From Mantis religiosa (lineage: Eukaryota; Arthropoda; Insecta; Mantodea; Mantidae): a stretch of 64,000 nucleotides of DNA. A program made the position numbers and the translations under genes. Shown piece after piece: positions 10,961-22,249 of the stretch (within the stretch, counting starts at the first letter, position 1; each line of letters begins with the position of its first letter). The notes under the pieces are model-generated. The model ran no database searches. It was not told the DNA's origin and saw only the letters and a list, made by a program, of their open reading frames with translations. The DNA lies in the NCBI GenBank assembly GCA_030765055.1, contig CM060958.1, forward strand, positions 75,908,985-75,972,984, written 5' to 3'.

Positions 10961-11235
10961 TATGCAGATGTACATTGTCACCCCAAAAATGTACCTAAGC
11001 ACAGCAGAGGATAATTTGGAATTCATTTTTTAGAACCTAGAGAATATTAAAAGGATTGAATCTAGTATCCTGGGACTTCAGTTAATTTCTTAGTTATGGA
11101 ACACCGTGGGCCTTTTTAATGGTCCACGTGCAGGACTCTCTTGGGGATCACCCCATCTTTTAATCAATCAATGACAGTTAATGATGTAGTGTTTAGAAGC
11201 CTGTATAGATCTGTATAGAATTATAGTATGCCTTA

Positions 11236-11420
11236 TTACACAGAAAATGAAGCTATTTACAGTGGAGTAACAAACACTACACAAATAAAAATATTTAGTA
11301 AATATTTTCCACTTAATTTAAGAAGCCGATGACAATAGAATATCGCAAAAACATAATAGAAGTATTGTCATTGGCTTCTTAAGTTAAGTGGAAAATATTT
11401 ACTAAATATTTTTATTTGTG
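11236..11420. mobile_element. short PLE hairpin with 12-bp target duplication
   Basis: TAGTATGCCTTA lies at 11224-11235 and 11421-11432. Inside, 11277-11334 pairs with 11366-11423 with two mismatches. The left part (ACAGAAAATGAAGCTATTTACAG) is repeated in the PLE end at 26764-26879, and the TTAAGTTAAGTGGAAAATATTTA block matches 145-170. No coding potential. Confidence 0.85.
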
Positions 11421-11739
11421 TAGTATGCCTTAGTTAAAGAATTTACCCTTCATTACTAGTATGAGTCACAAATGTCTTGCATGGTATTTTCTTTAATTCC
11501 TGTAGTTCTCAGAACACACTTACAGGTGTGTGGGTTCAGGTAGCTTCTAAGGAATGCATTAAAGGCATCATTTCTTTATTTAAATTCTGTAGTTACTCTA
11601 GCAGTGCATGTAGCTTAAGTTTTCTTCTCCTGTGTGATTTGGGCAACCAGTGACATACACACGACCTTTTTGCGGTTTTTGCGTAGTGTTGGCAAGTATT
11701 CCATAGAAAATTTGATTCCCTATATTGTATGCTTAAGCA

Positions 11740-12955
11740 ATGCCCAACCCTAAAAGAAATAAATTTGTTCTGTTGCTTCCCACAAAACATCAAATGCTGC
11801 TACTGACCCTGAAACTAATGAAGAAAAAGCCAAAAATTGTAACATTTTACAATATGACAAAGGTAGGAATAGAACTGATGGACCAACAGTGTCAGAAAAA
11901 TTATATTTTAAGAAACATCAGACCCTGGCCTATTGTTGTGTTCTACAACTTAATGTACATAGCTGCAACCCACCTTCTACATTTACAAACCAAAGAAAGG
12001 AATGTGAAGGGAATAAAGAGTGCACACTTCCTTATATTAACTTATTCAGCCACAGATTGAATGCAGGTATAAAACTGCACAAATTCCTGTAAAGACTACA
12101 AGACATGCTCAAACACTACTTGATGTTTTGGAACCAACTGTAGAACGTACACAAAGAAAGCATCCTGGGTACGTTGGACATCAAATTCACTTCCTTTGGA
12201 TCAGAGGGCATGTCGGAATTTGATACAATGAAGTCGCTGATCGCCTGGCAAAAGGGGGACTCGCCTAAGGCTCCTTTCAAGGCATCCAACTGCCCTATAC
12301 GGATTTCTTCCGGTTCCTTCAGCATGACGCCTATTCCCGCTGGAATGATGCCTGGATTCGTTCGCAGTCCATAAAAGGCAAACACAACGCCGCCGTTCAG
12401 ACACATCTATCCACGACCCCTTGGTTCTCACGTGGACCCCTTGGATCGCACGTCGACATCTCACCTCCATCATTGGAATGCGACTTGGACATGGATGTTA
12501 CCCTGCACATCTACACCGACTACGTCTCATCGATTCCCCTGTATGTCCTGATAACCCAGGCGAAACCGCTGACCTCAATCATCTCCTGTTCAGTTGCTCT
12601 CGCTACCGAGCCCACCATTCTTCCTTCCTCCGCCGCCTACTTCAACAGTCTGTTCCTTTTCCCGCTAGCGTCAACACCATATTACAGTTATGCCATAAAC
12701 CTGTATACCAAGCTCTTCTGCAATTTCTTAAAGAAAGTGATCTACAGATCTAGTCTCCTCCCATCCTCTTTTAAATTTCCTTTCATTATTTTTTTTATTT
12801 TTCCCTTCGATGGCCATTTGGGATTTTACCGAAGGCCCCCCCCCAAAAAAAAATCCTGGGTATGTTGACAATCAGAAAAAGGTGTACAAAGTGTTCTAAA
12901 TGGACCTGCTCTAGCCATTTGACAGACATATGCATATGCATAAATTTCTTATAAA
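11740..12955 (+). pseudogene. piggyBac transposase C-terminal part, split by a LINE
   Basis: From ATG 11740 the frame reads KKPKIVTFYNMTKVGIELMD then RPWPIVVFYNLMYIA, which is characteristic of the piggyBac transposase after its catalytic residues. The coding track reaches about 12161 (through frame changes), is interrupted by the LINE at 12172-12852, and resumes at 12853-12955, where a shifted frame gives RCTKCSKWTCSSHLTDICI before TAA. That Cys/His pattern fits the piggyBac C-terminal zinc-binding domain. The N-terminus is missing. Confidence 0.82.
12172..12852 (+). mobile_element. 5'-truncated Jockey/R1-type LINE
   Basis: It is flanked by ATCCTGGGTA at 12162-12171 and 12853-12862 and ends in an A-run (12844-12853). 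It encodes, across two frameshifts, the end of an RNase H domain (RGHVGI/EVADRLAKGGL-like) and the C-terminal linker RRHLTSIIGMRLGHGCYPAHLHRL followed by a Cys/His knuckle. The longest open piece is 12421-12753. It was inserted into the piggyBac gene, so it is younger than that copy. Confidence 0.87.
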
Positions 12956-12989
12956 TGACTGTATTGCATCTGATGAATGCCAACAGAAA

Positions 12990-14490
12990 TTACCTGGAAG
13001 TTGGTGAAATGTGAATCAGTGGACATGTAAAAACAATAGGCGACACCTGGGAGGGTAAAGAAAATTGATCCGGACAGGTATATTCCTAAACAGAGCAACG
13101 CTAATGTGAACATATTCTAAGTTCAAACAGAAAATCTTAAGTATGTAATTTATTTTATAAGCACAAATTTATACATTATTCTGAGAATGAATTTTATTTT
13201 TCGCAAATTCATAAATGTATATATCTAAAATAAGGTTCAATATAATCCATAGTCTATATTCGAAAAATCAACCTTCAAAGCAAGAATATAAATTGGGTGA
13301 CACCTGTCCCCCATGCAAGTAAATAGGCAATTCATGCAAGTACTGAATGGTTAATAAAGCAATCTAACATTGGCACTTTAAAAAACCTTTCACATAAATG
13401 ACAGAAAAGCCAAGCTAAAAGTGGGAGAGTAACATTCTGACTATTGATATAAAGTTTGGCCTACCCTTGATCTTGTCAATATCTTCAAAGCCCATTATTA
13501 TAATCCAGGCTGTGATTATGCTGTAGCTGAGACAAGGATAGGTTCCAAAAAATGGTTTCATTTCAAGTAGTGTATGCCCCAAAAATCAACAAAATAAGGA
13601 ATAAAAGCATGCAGAATTGCAAATAGTAGGAGTGGCTAATAAATACATTGAACTTTTAGGGAAGCAATGTGAACTGGGTATGTTTAAAGCTTATACATTT
13701 TATTTACTTTGAAGTTATAGTCCTTACTTGATTAATGATACTTCCATTAGAAAGGATTTTGCCTGGAACAACTGTGTAGGTGTGAAGATTGGCCAAAGAA
13801 TTATAACATACACCTAAATGGCTAAAACTAAAATGGAGTGAATCACATCAACTTCAAAATAAGGGTAGGATTCAACTGCATGGCACAAGAAGCACAATTT
13901 TTGTTACTCTCTACAAACTCAAATCAAATAACAGATACTGTAGAGGACAGAAAGGTGATAAAAGAAAAGAAAAATTAGACAGTGCTTGCCTAATGTAATT
14001 ATAAATTATTCATATGGGGAATGAGAGGTGCTGGCTGATTAACAACAGAATACCAGGAGTGTGCAGTCTTGCACAGAAATGGCAGACATATCAATTCCAC
14101 TTTGTTGTTAACATAGCAGTTATAAATAGTTTTATAATTTATGACATGATAAATATATGTACCGCGATAGCACATGGAAACAGATGGATGCACTATAGAA
14201 AACAACTTGTGAAACAACTGATAAGCAGTTTTATATCATGCAAATACACATGACTGCAAAGCTCAGCTAATGCTGCTGCATCCCCTACTTCATACCACAA
14301 TACAACAAAGATAGACATTGTATGAAAACATGCGTGACATGTTCAGCAAAAACTTCAAAATACAGAAAGGTTACAACATTCAAAGGCCACGCAAGAATCA
14401 GCAATGTGATCTTCCTTTATGTAAAACAAGGAAGGTAGAAAGTACAAAAGTATAGACATCAGTTTTATAAACTGTGTAATGATACAACAA
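12990..14490. other. no gene recognised
   Basis: AT-rich sequence without long ORFs, inverted ends or SINE boxes that I can see. Confidence 0.4.
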
Positions 14491-14494
14491 ATAC

Positions 14495-14600
14495 ATATAG
14501 TGATGCTCATTTGAGCATCATATTACCCATTTCACTCATCGCCCAATAAGGCTTATGTTGGAGGATGTTAATAAATAATAATAATAATAATAAAAAGCTA
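14495..14600 (+). mobile_element. SINE 3' end with (ATA)n tail
   Basis: TTTGAGCATCATATTACCCATTTCACTCAT and TGTTGGAGGATGT match the 3' part of the tRNA-derived SINE at 52928-53140. The tail is ATA repeats at 14571-14595. The tRNA-like head is missing. Confidence 0.6.
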
Positions 14601-14652
14601 GGGATGGTAATAACGTCTTCCAGGGAAGGCCGCGTCTTGGTTGTTTGCTGAT

Positions 14653-14690
14653 ACCAACGTTTCGCCCTACTATGTAGGGCTTCTTCTTGA
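14653..14690 (-). ncRNA. hammerhead-like motif, left arm
   Basis: Minus strand: AAGAAGA (CUGAAGA with the first bases changed), then the 6-bp stem II GCCCTA/TAGGGC, then GAAACGTTGG. ACGT is the palindromic stem III and U the expected cleavage base. Confidence 0.55.
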
Positions 14691-15071
14691 CAGCACCGCA
14701 GGAATTGTGCTGACCTTTTTTTTTTGGGGGGGGGGGGAAATGGGAATAAAGGTAATAGGAAAAACAACAAAGGGTATATTGGGTATGTGGATAGGAAGAA
14801 GGATGGGTATTGGGAGGGATGTTGTTCTGTGGTGATACTGTATATTTGGGCTCTGTGGTGCTTATTTAATGGGACTATGACGGTGAAGTTGTTGGCCAGT
14901 ACCGCCGAAGCAACCCAGCTGTTTGTGGGTAAAAACTTGGATTGCGGTAAAACCGCTTGTGGTGATCAGGTAGCAGCCATGATCATGTGGACCCTGACTA
15001 TGACCTGTGAACTGTGGTGATTATTCAATGTAATTCTGGCAACTGATGCAATGGTCATAAGGGCAGTTGTG

Positions 15072-15229
15072 TGACTAGAAGGCTGTCCGTTGTTTTATAC
15101 CTAGGCCGTGGAAACTTGGCACACATTGATAAGAGCGCGAGGATTGGCGGACCATCAGCCAATGGGATCAAAAGAGCTGGCCCAAGCTTCCACGGCCTAG
15201 GTATAAAACAACGGACAGCCTCCTAGTCA
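15072..15229. repeat. inner 48-bp inverted repeat
   Basis: TGACTAG...GGCTGTCCGTTGTTTTATACC and its inverted copy flank 62 bases containing GCCAAT-type sequence. It is the central palindrome of the composite PLE at 14614-15346. Confidence 0.8.
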
Positions 15230-15267
15230 GCACAGTTCATGCGGTGCTGTCAAGAAGAAGAGGAGCT

Positions 15268-15302
15268 CTGAAGAAGCTCTTCATAGTGGGGCGAAATGCT
15301 GG
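15268..15302 (+). ncRNA. hammerhead-like motif, right arm
   Basis: CTGAAGA, A, stem II GCTC/GGGC, GAAA, then TGCTGG. Compared with the left arm, ACGTTGG has become ATGCTGG, so the palindromic stem III is damaged while the catalytic boxes are intact. Confidence 0.55.
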
Positions 15303-15379
15303 CATAAGCAAACAACCAAGATGCGGCCTTCCCTGGAAGACTTAATTACTATGGACACCGGCTGCCAAAGCCTATGCAG

Positions 15380-16140
15380 TGAATTAAGCTAGGCATAGGT
15401 CGATATCAGTTTTTCTCGATACAGGCATAGGTCGATATAAGTTTTTCTCGATACTCAACATTTTTCACAATATTGATACTTCAATATTTGATACTGTCAG
15501 TCCTACTTCTAGTTTCATTACAAAATAGAATGTTAAGATAACTGTGTAATACTAATGAAATGAATTAGGCACACCTATTAAATGAGACAAAATTTAAAAC
15601 CATCAGTATACTTATTTTTAAACTCTACAATGGACATTAAAACACAAAATGCTTTTTTGCAACAGTCCACTTTTGTAAGTTTTTGTTCAAAAAGAATAGC
15701 ATTCTCACTCTTTCAGGGTCAAGTCTACTTCTTTTTCTGTCACATATGAATTCTGCTGTGCTAAATAGTCTTTTGCAGAAAACTGTTGCAGGTGGAATAC
15801 ACGATATTTAGCAACTAATTTTTTTTAGTTTGGAAATTTTGAATTTGTTTTCCAGTAATCCAGTGCGCCAGAAAGAGGTACAAATTATTGTTGAGCTATG
15901 CAATGATTTAGAACTTAACTGGGAGTGAATCTTTGACACAAACATTTTCTTGCATAATGTTAGTGTACATGTATCACATTCCTGGCAATATATTAGACTT
16001 TGCAATGTTCTACTTGCGTAATAATTTGTGGTTTTAAAATAAAATAAAAACTGCAGTATCGCAACCTAAGTATTGAAAAAAGTATAGAGCAAATTTTCTG
16101 AAGTATCATATCAAGGTATTGGAAGTATCGAGAGCCCATT
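15380..16140 (-). mobile_element. hAT transposon remnant
   Basis: A hAT dimerization domain lies on the minus strand inside. The outer regions are rich in CGATACT-type subterminal words on both sides (15400-15490 and 16050-16130), as in ZBED-like hAT elements. A 33-bp unit (AGGCATAGGTCGATAT...) is duplicated at about 15390-15455. Exact ends and an 8-bp target duplication were not found. Confidence 0.6.
15655..15830 (-). pseudogene. hAT transposase C-terminal (dimerization) fragment
   Basis: One minus-strand frame reads IPPATVFCKRLFSTAEFIC then RSRLDPERVRMLFFLNKNL, which matches the conserved hAT C-terminal dimerization motif (IPATSAPSER-FS-AG ... R-RL-PE-V--LLFLN-N). The DDE core upstream is not recognisable. 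Confidence 0.8.
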
Positions 16141-16324
16141 CCTACAAAAAAAATTAGGTATTGTCTGCAGAGAAGGTAAATAGTAAATACTGAAATAGTG
16201 CTTTTTATTATTTCTTCTACTACCTATGTATGTATGGTGGTAAGTAGGGGAAGTATTGCATTTCATCCAAAAGTTGATACCGATATTTCACCAGAAATAT
16301 ACATTTTGAGACTCCCTGAATTTT

Positions 16325-16355
16325 ATATATATATATATATATACACACACACATA
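16325..16355. repeat. (TA)n(CA)n microsatellite
   Basis: TATATATATATATATATA followed by CACACACACA. Simple sequence. Confidence 0.9.
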
Positions 16356-16439
16356 TAAATTTTTTAGAAAAAGTATGTGTATGTGTGTGTAACTCAAAAA
16401 CAAAAGATATGCTACATATCAAATTTAGTATTTAAGTTC

Positions 16440-17420
16440 AGGTTCTTCCAAGGACATGACAGAGGTTTTCAAGAAAATCCCCTCACCCAAGATTATCCTG
16501 TACGTGGAACATATTTTGAAAACTTTGACTTTCTCAAGAGAAACATTGATTTTGATTAAAATACCGTAGATTTAATTTTTTTTTTTAAGGCAAACATTCC
16601 TTCACTTATAGTGGTACCCAACTGTACAATAAGTTACCTCTTTATTTAAAATAGATTGACAACCAAAAGATTTTAAAATTGAAACTACATAAATTTTTAA
16701 GTGAAGCATGTTTTTATTCTATTTAGTAGTATTTGGAAAGTTAAGTTATATATTTTGGCATTTACTTTTATACATTTTTTTTTTTTTTTTTTTTTTTTTG
16801 TAATTTCTGTATTTAAATTTTGTACTTAGGTTTTGTAAATATTTTTGTTTTGATGTGTCCACAATCTTGTATGGAGATTTAAAGGATGAATAAATTGAAT
16901 TGAATTGAACTGAATTGGAACGCTAATCTTAAAATCCCTCGGAATGTTTACAAATGTCCTTTCCAATCTAGATGACTTTTGTGAGTAGACACAATCATAC
17001 TATACAAAAAATATAGTCTAAAAACACACAATTTATGTCAAATACTTTCTTTTTTTGTGTGTTTGGGATGAGCCAGTTCCAAGACATTTATTATTTATTT
17101 GAATTTTCCAATATTTATACTTTTCTGAAATGGGAAGTCTTTTTTTATTTTAAATGAACTGTACATGCAAAGAGAATGAAATTTCAAATCCATATCATAG
17201 TGACCAGCTCTTTAAAGATTTGAATATTGCTTAAGCCTACTGTATTTTTCTATTCCCACTGTACCTATATCGAAATATGAAATAGCATTTCCACAAACTT
17301 TTATCTCAATTAACATGAAGTAGAAAATTTTTTAAGAGTATTTTGTACAAGATAAGAGCAAAGAAAGTCATGTGATTGCACATCAGATTTTTTTCAAGTG
17401 TTGTTTCAAAATCTGTTAGA
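16440..17420. repeat. old duplicated block, copy A
   Basis: It begins TTCTTCCAAGGACATGACA and ends near the AGTCAT block at about 17370. Copy B at 18675-19290 has the same words in the same order (TTCCAAGGACATGACA, CTTTTATCTC, ATATGAA, AAGTCAT/TAGTCAT). The copies are strongly diverged. Copy A contains a T-run at 16776-16799 and an inserted LINE or SINE tail. Confidence 0.6.
16800..16918 (+). mobile_element. LINE/SINE 3' tail with TTGAA repeats
   Basis: Ends GATTTAAAGGATGAATAAA followed by TTGAATTGAATTGAAC, the typical tail of a non-LTR element. No coding part is left. Confidence 0.45.
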
Positions 17421-17454
17421 TTTAAAGATATGTTGTTAATTTATTGTATGACCT

Positions 17455-17815
17455 GCTTCTTAGCACTGCAGTAGCATTCTAGCCTGTGCCAAAGGGAACG
17501 CAGGTTCAATCCCTAGTATTGGCATGGGGGGGTTTTCTTCTTTTCTGGTGAGTATTCCAGTATCTGCAGTATTTAAACCCTGTGAATTACCTGGAAACCA
17601 ACTCAGGAGCTTCTTGATAGAAAAGTAGGAGCTCCCAGATCTGAAGAACTGCACATAAGCAGCGGCTGGGAGGCAGCAGGTAGACAGCATACTGCCCCTA
17701 CTACTCCATTGTCCATGAAGTCCTGCATGGATGGAGGCAGAGGAGACAGGAACTGTACTGCAGGTCTTGCTTGCTGTGGGTTGTTGTACTAGTTACTACC
17801 ACTTGGTAAATAGGT
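17455..17815 (+). mobile_element. tRNA-derived SINE
   Basis: The head shows an A-box-like GCAGTAGCATTCTAGCC and a B box GCAGGTTCAATCCC at tRNA spacing. The body contains AATTACCTGGAAACCAACTCAGGAGC and an imperfect GGGAGGCAGCAGG region. B box and context support a RNA polymerase III type SINE rather than a functional tRNA, because no acceptor stem can be paired. Confidence 0.65.
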
Positions 17816-18344
17816 CATTTTTGCATTAAAATGAGCACTAGACATTTAAATTTAAATGTCTGCAAAAGCACTGGCCTGGAGAAAAATATCCAACTTTTCA
17901 GTGAGGGGGGGGGGGGGAAGGGTTAATGATAAACTTGTTAGGTAGGGTTTAATAACATTACATACAAATAAAGGAGAAAACCAATGACTATAAGATAACT
18001 TATATTTTTGTATACTACTTTATTGTAATAATATATTATTTGTTCAAGACAGAATATAATGTTTTTAATTCACTGCAGCGGAAGTACTATGAATATGCAA
18101 AAAAGAAAGCAAATAAAAAATAAGACTGATCTCCTTTGATTCAGTCAGTCAGCAAGCCATTTTTCTTTTCTGCTTACTATGATGATACTAAAATCTGCCT
18201 GTATCAATTTTTACTTTCTCCTACTTAATATCTGACATAGCCGTTTAACTGAAACACATGTATTGAGGTCCTCTAAACAGGAAAACAAATTTAAAAAACA
18301 AATGTTCCATAAACATTAAAATTGGTATTTTATTTGTCTTCCAT

Positions 18345-18665
18345 GGACATCCTGCACCATGGCATAGTGAGCTAGAGCATATGCTTTGGTTCCCTGTGCC
18401 CGGGATCGATTCCACCCCTCGTGGGATGCACTTTTTAAGTCCTGGGTATAGGACCAGTGACCACTCAGCATCGCGAGGGAATTGAGGAGCTACGCTAGTT
18501 AGCGAACCCTGGTCTAGAAAGCCAACTTTCCAGCTGGGAGTGACAAGATGCTGACCACATCTTCTCCCCGTATGAGTTGAATGATCACCCACCTCTGCCC
18601 TGCATATGCTGGCGTGAGGCTTCAGTAGGGCTGGCAGGCTCTGGCTGACTTTGGGCTATTACATC
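18345..18665 (+). mobile_element. tRNA-derived SINE, second family
   Basis: The head TGGCATAGTGAGCTAGAGC (A box) and GGGATCGATTCCACC (B box) is followed by a body with GAGGGAATTGAGGAGCTACG, GATGCTGACCACATC and GGCGTGAGGC. The body layout resembles SINEs widespread in hemimetabolous insects (from memory, unverified). Confidence 0.7.
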
Positions 18666-18674
18666 ATGGGTTAA

Positions 18675-19290
18675 GCTATGTCTTCCAAGGACATGACAAA
18701 AGGATTTTGAAGAAAATTGCCCTATCTCAAACTACCTCTTACATGGAAAATTTTTATTATTTTTCTTCTCAAAAATGGCTAAAATATGAAAGGACCTATT
18801 TGCATGATAAATGAAATGTATATTTTTATTTATTTGGATTTTTTTTCTTAATTCCTCTTTCTATAAATACAATTTGTTTAGATCTAAGTCATAATAGATG
18901 GACAAAAGCTTGATATAGAAAAAATGTAAATCTCCTTAAAACATACAATTTGTCAATCATTTTTAGGGGGTTGTATTAACCATTTTTTAGATATATATTG
19001 TTTTATTGTTTATTGTTTTGAATATTTCTTAAAGTTCTTTCAATTAATTCTCATGATCATGAAAAAAGTGGAATTTCAAACCAGCATACAGCAAATTGCA
19101 TCATTTTATAGATTTGATTATCACAAGCTCCTGCATGCTCCTTAAATCCATAACAAAATATGAAATGAAACCATTTCTAGAAACTTTTATCTCCATTTAT
19201 ATGAAGTAGATAGAAGAAAAGGTCTCTGTAAAAATAATTTGTAAAGGAGTGGATAAAGATAGTCATTTAAACAATATTTTTCTTTGAGAT
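18675..19290. repeat. old duplicated block, copy B
   Basis: Diverged partner of 16440-17420, separated from it by the two SINEs. No ORF is shared between the copies. Confidence 0.55.
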
Positions 19291-19999
19291 TTAATTCTCT
19301 ATCTGTTTATATTTGTATCATGCTTAATCATATGAAGGCACAAGTGACCAGTACAGTGAGTGTTGCCTAAACAGCTTGTGAAAACAAGATGCTGAAGTCC
19401 ACACATTATACATAAAAAAAAAGGGGGGGGGGACTTCTCTCTAGTGCACACACTATCTAAATTCTTAAGTGAACTAAACAAGTGTGGCATGTATTAAGGT
19501 ATTTAAGCACTAGCTTTTCCACACTCCTTTCTTTGCTGTCTCTTCATCACTTTTGCTATATCGTTATGTTGGTTGTTTTTGCCAGATATATATCACTGGA
19601 ACTTTGTAGAACTTACTTATAATTACAACAGATAAACAAGTTTTCGGAGTATCCAAAATTATATTAATTTCCTAAATACAATAAAAGCAGACTTCACAAG
19701 ACTTCCTGTCCTATATCCCAAATTATGCAAGATACTAGTTCCCAATATCAAATTTTACTAGAAAAAATTTTAATATTTTAGATTGTGGCATCACTGTTTC
19801 AGTTTTAATACGGCCATAACTCAATCTGTAAACATAGAACCTTTCATAAACTCTCTGTGACTGCCAGAGAGATGAAAATGCAGGACACACAGCCATCTGG
19901 AAAACTAATTAATGGGAATATTAAACAGTGAAGCAACAAAGGTAAAAACTAGACATACCAATGGCAAAACTGAAGAACTTTGGAGAAATGCTAGCAGAA
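19291..19999. other. no gene recognised
   Basis: AT-rich, with a short A9/G9 junction at 19411-19432. Nothing else seen. Confidence 0.4.
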
Positions 20000-20770
20000 A
20001 GAGAAGAGTTGGATGAGAATGGTGGGAATGAAGCAAAGACAAGGAAATATACAAGAAATTAGAAGTGACTGGACAGGAGATTCAAGACATCAGAAGCAGA
20101 TTTGTGAAATTGGTAGACAGTAAAAGAAGATTTAATATAGTGATTTTGGGAACCGAGGAAAGTAGAACTGACGCAAAACAAAAAGGAACTGGAAAGAAGA
20201 TTGGGAATAAGAAATAACAAGAGTTGTGATGCTTTTAGATTGGGGAAAAGCAGAAGTAGAAGAAGCATTAATAAAATTTAACACATATCTGCGACACAAG
20301 GAGTTAAGAAAGGGATGGAAACTAATAAGAATAAATATTTATACATATATGACTATTTTGAGGGAAATAATGAGGCAACTAAATGACCAAAGAAGATTTG
20401 AATATAATTAAGAAAAAGGGCATACATCCATAACTTTAATAGATGAGTGAGCAGAAATGGAAGCAACAAAAACATAGGGCAACACGGTAAATGGATCGGT
20501 GCATCAAACTTGGAAGTGCCAAAATAAAAAACAATGGCAGAAGCCATCAGAGAAAATGGACCAACCAATGAAGCAGATGATCACCTGAAATAGAGAAAGC
20601 CAACCAAGGAGAGGGAGACTAAGAGAGATGAGGAGGGGTAGTAAGTGAAGTGATGGAAGGGGAAAATTGGGTCAATGAAGCAATCAATGGGAGGAATAAG
20701 AGAGCAATTCCTAAAGAAACACTTGAAAGAGTCTTGAATAGGTTGAATCAAATCAAGAGGTAGCAGATAA
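20000..20770 (+). pseudogene. possible LINE ORF1 remnant
   Basis: Purine-rich and repeatedly broken. Pieces read EVTGQEIQDIRSRFVKLVD then SKRRFNIVILG, the coiled-coil to RNA-recognition transition common in LINE ORF1 proteins, and later a basic region RNKRAIPKETLERVLNRLNQ. No catalytic motif is present, so the assignment is tentative. Confidence 0.35.
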
Positions 20771-20832
20771 AAGTAAAAAACTGAAGCTGTTATCAGTGAA
20801 GCGAATATAATTCAGAGAATTAGAATACAGTG

Positions 20833-20967
20833 ACTAAACTTCACTTATGTTTCAGATTAACATATATAATAACAGGACTTGTTTTAAAAATTGCATCATC
20901 AGCTAGCTTGCTTATTTTATTAAGATTTATGAATAATATTAATATCAAAGATAAGTGAAGTTTATCA
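20833..20967. repeat. short inverted repeat, PLE-end-like
   Basis: ACTAAACTTCACTTAT and GATAAGTGAAGTTTAT are inverted. TAAGTGAAGTTT recurs at PLE ends elsewhere (63050). This may be a tiny PLE hairpin; no target duplication was found. Confidence 0.35.
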
Positions 20968-21920
20968 CTAATTAGTACAATTTATTGAATTCAGGAGGCA
21001 GCATTTATACAGACAGATGATACAGGGACAATTTATGTGCTTATGAGAACGGAAGGAAAAGTGAAAAGTACACAAAAAGGGAAAGAAGGAAATTATATGC
21101 TGCGTGTGAATTATTTACATGTTATAAGATTTGTTAAACAGAAAATTTACAATATTTACAATTTAAACTAGTTACAATATTTACATGTTTAAAAATTCAA
21201 ATATTATAAAAGCTGCAGTTGTTTAAAATATTTAGTAAACACTCTCTTAGCAGTAAGTGAAGATAAGGAAAAGCGGAAAGCTTAGAAAAATGACTATGAG
21301 AGCAAACTCTGAACTTAGCAAAGAAACAGGGGGGAAAAAAAGAAAAAAAAAAAACCTGTGTCTACCAAACATGAGAAGGTTAAGTGCAGTAATTGACTAC
21401 TCAGTAATGTTAAGAACTAGGACCCAAATTTGTCGGCAGCCAAAAATTTAAAATGTATATTAAATACTTAATAAATATATTTCATTACTGTCCTCCTGCT
21501 TTCTGTTCTTTGTCAAGGGGAATTTCAATTATTTGGACTGGCTAAGACCAAAAGATTGCTCAGATTAATGCAAAGTTTGCTAATTCTGTGTCCAAACAAA
21601 ATAATTATGGCAAGCTCAAATTCCACCAAAGTGTCCTGGTTCAGGACTATTGCAATTATAAAATTTAAGTAAATACTACTGCTACTGTATTATTCAAACT
21701 GTTTATGTTTGTGAGCACATTTAAAACTATGTTCAAATATAAAACTTCATTGTTCTCCAGATGTTATTCCATAAATCAACCAAAGAATAATGGATGGAAG
21801 ATAAAATTTCAAAAGATATGTTTCAGCAATAAGTTATTGATTATGCACAAGATAGAAGCTGAAACTCAAAGTTCTATTACTTATAACTGCTGCAGTGCCA
21901 GCTGCCACCTATGCTGGTTT

Positions 21921-21956
21921 TAAACAACAACAACAATAATAATAATAATAATAATA

Positions 21957-22029
<73 letters not shown>
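21921..22029. repeat. (AAT)n microsatellite
   Basis: About 100 bases of AAT units with one TAG interruption. It produces a long artificial poly-Leu frame on the minus strand. Confidence 0.97.
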
Positions 22030-22030
<1 letters not shown>

Positions 22031-22179
22031 CTATGAACAAGACAGGAAGATAAACAGAGTAATAAATGAGTGTGTACGTGTATACCAAAACAAACTGATG
22101 CAGTAATTAAGAACAAGGCATGTAGTATCGCTACTGCGATGGGGCATTCCCATTCGTTAAATAAAAAATAATAAAAATA

Positions 22180-22182
22180 AAG

Positions 22183-22245
<63 letters not shown>
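22180..22245. repeat. (AAT)n microsatellite
   Basis: Second AAT tract, giving an artificial poly-Tyr frame on the minus strand. Confidence 0.97.
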
Positions 22246-22249
22246 CCAA

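Larger units (their letters stand above)
14614..15346. mobile_element. composite inverted PLE (two hammerhead arms plus inner hairpin)
   Basis: The left arm (14614-14715, CGTCTTCCAGGGAAGG...) and right arm (15229-15346, ...CCTTCCCTGGAAGAC) are inverted copies. Each carries a hammerhead-like core pointing outward. Inside lies a second inverted repeat, 15072-15119 against 15182-15229 (about 48-bp arms, two mismatches). The centre has a T10/G12 tract at 14718-14739 and no recognisable protein. Confidence 0.75.

Noticed and set aside
12201..12473. Minus-strand ORFs over 12116-12473
   Set aside because: Shadows of the RNase H/C-terminal region of the plus-strand LINE.
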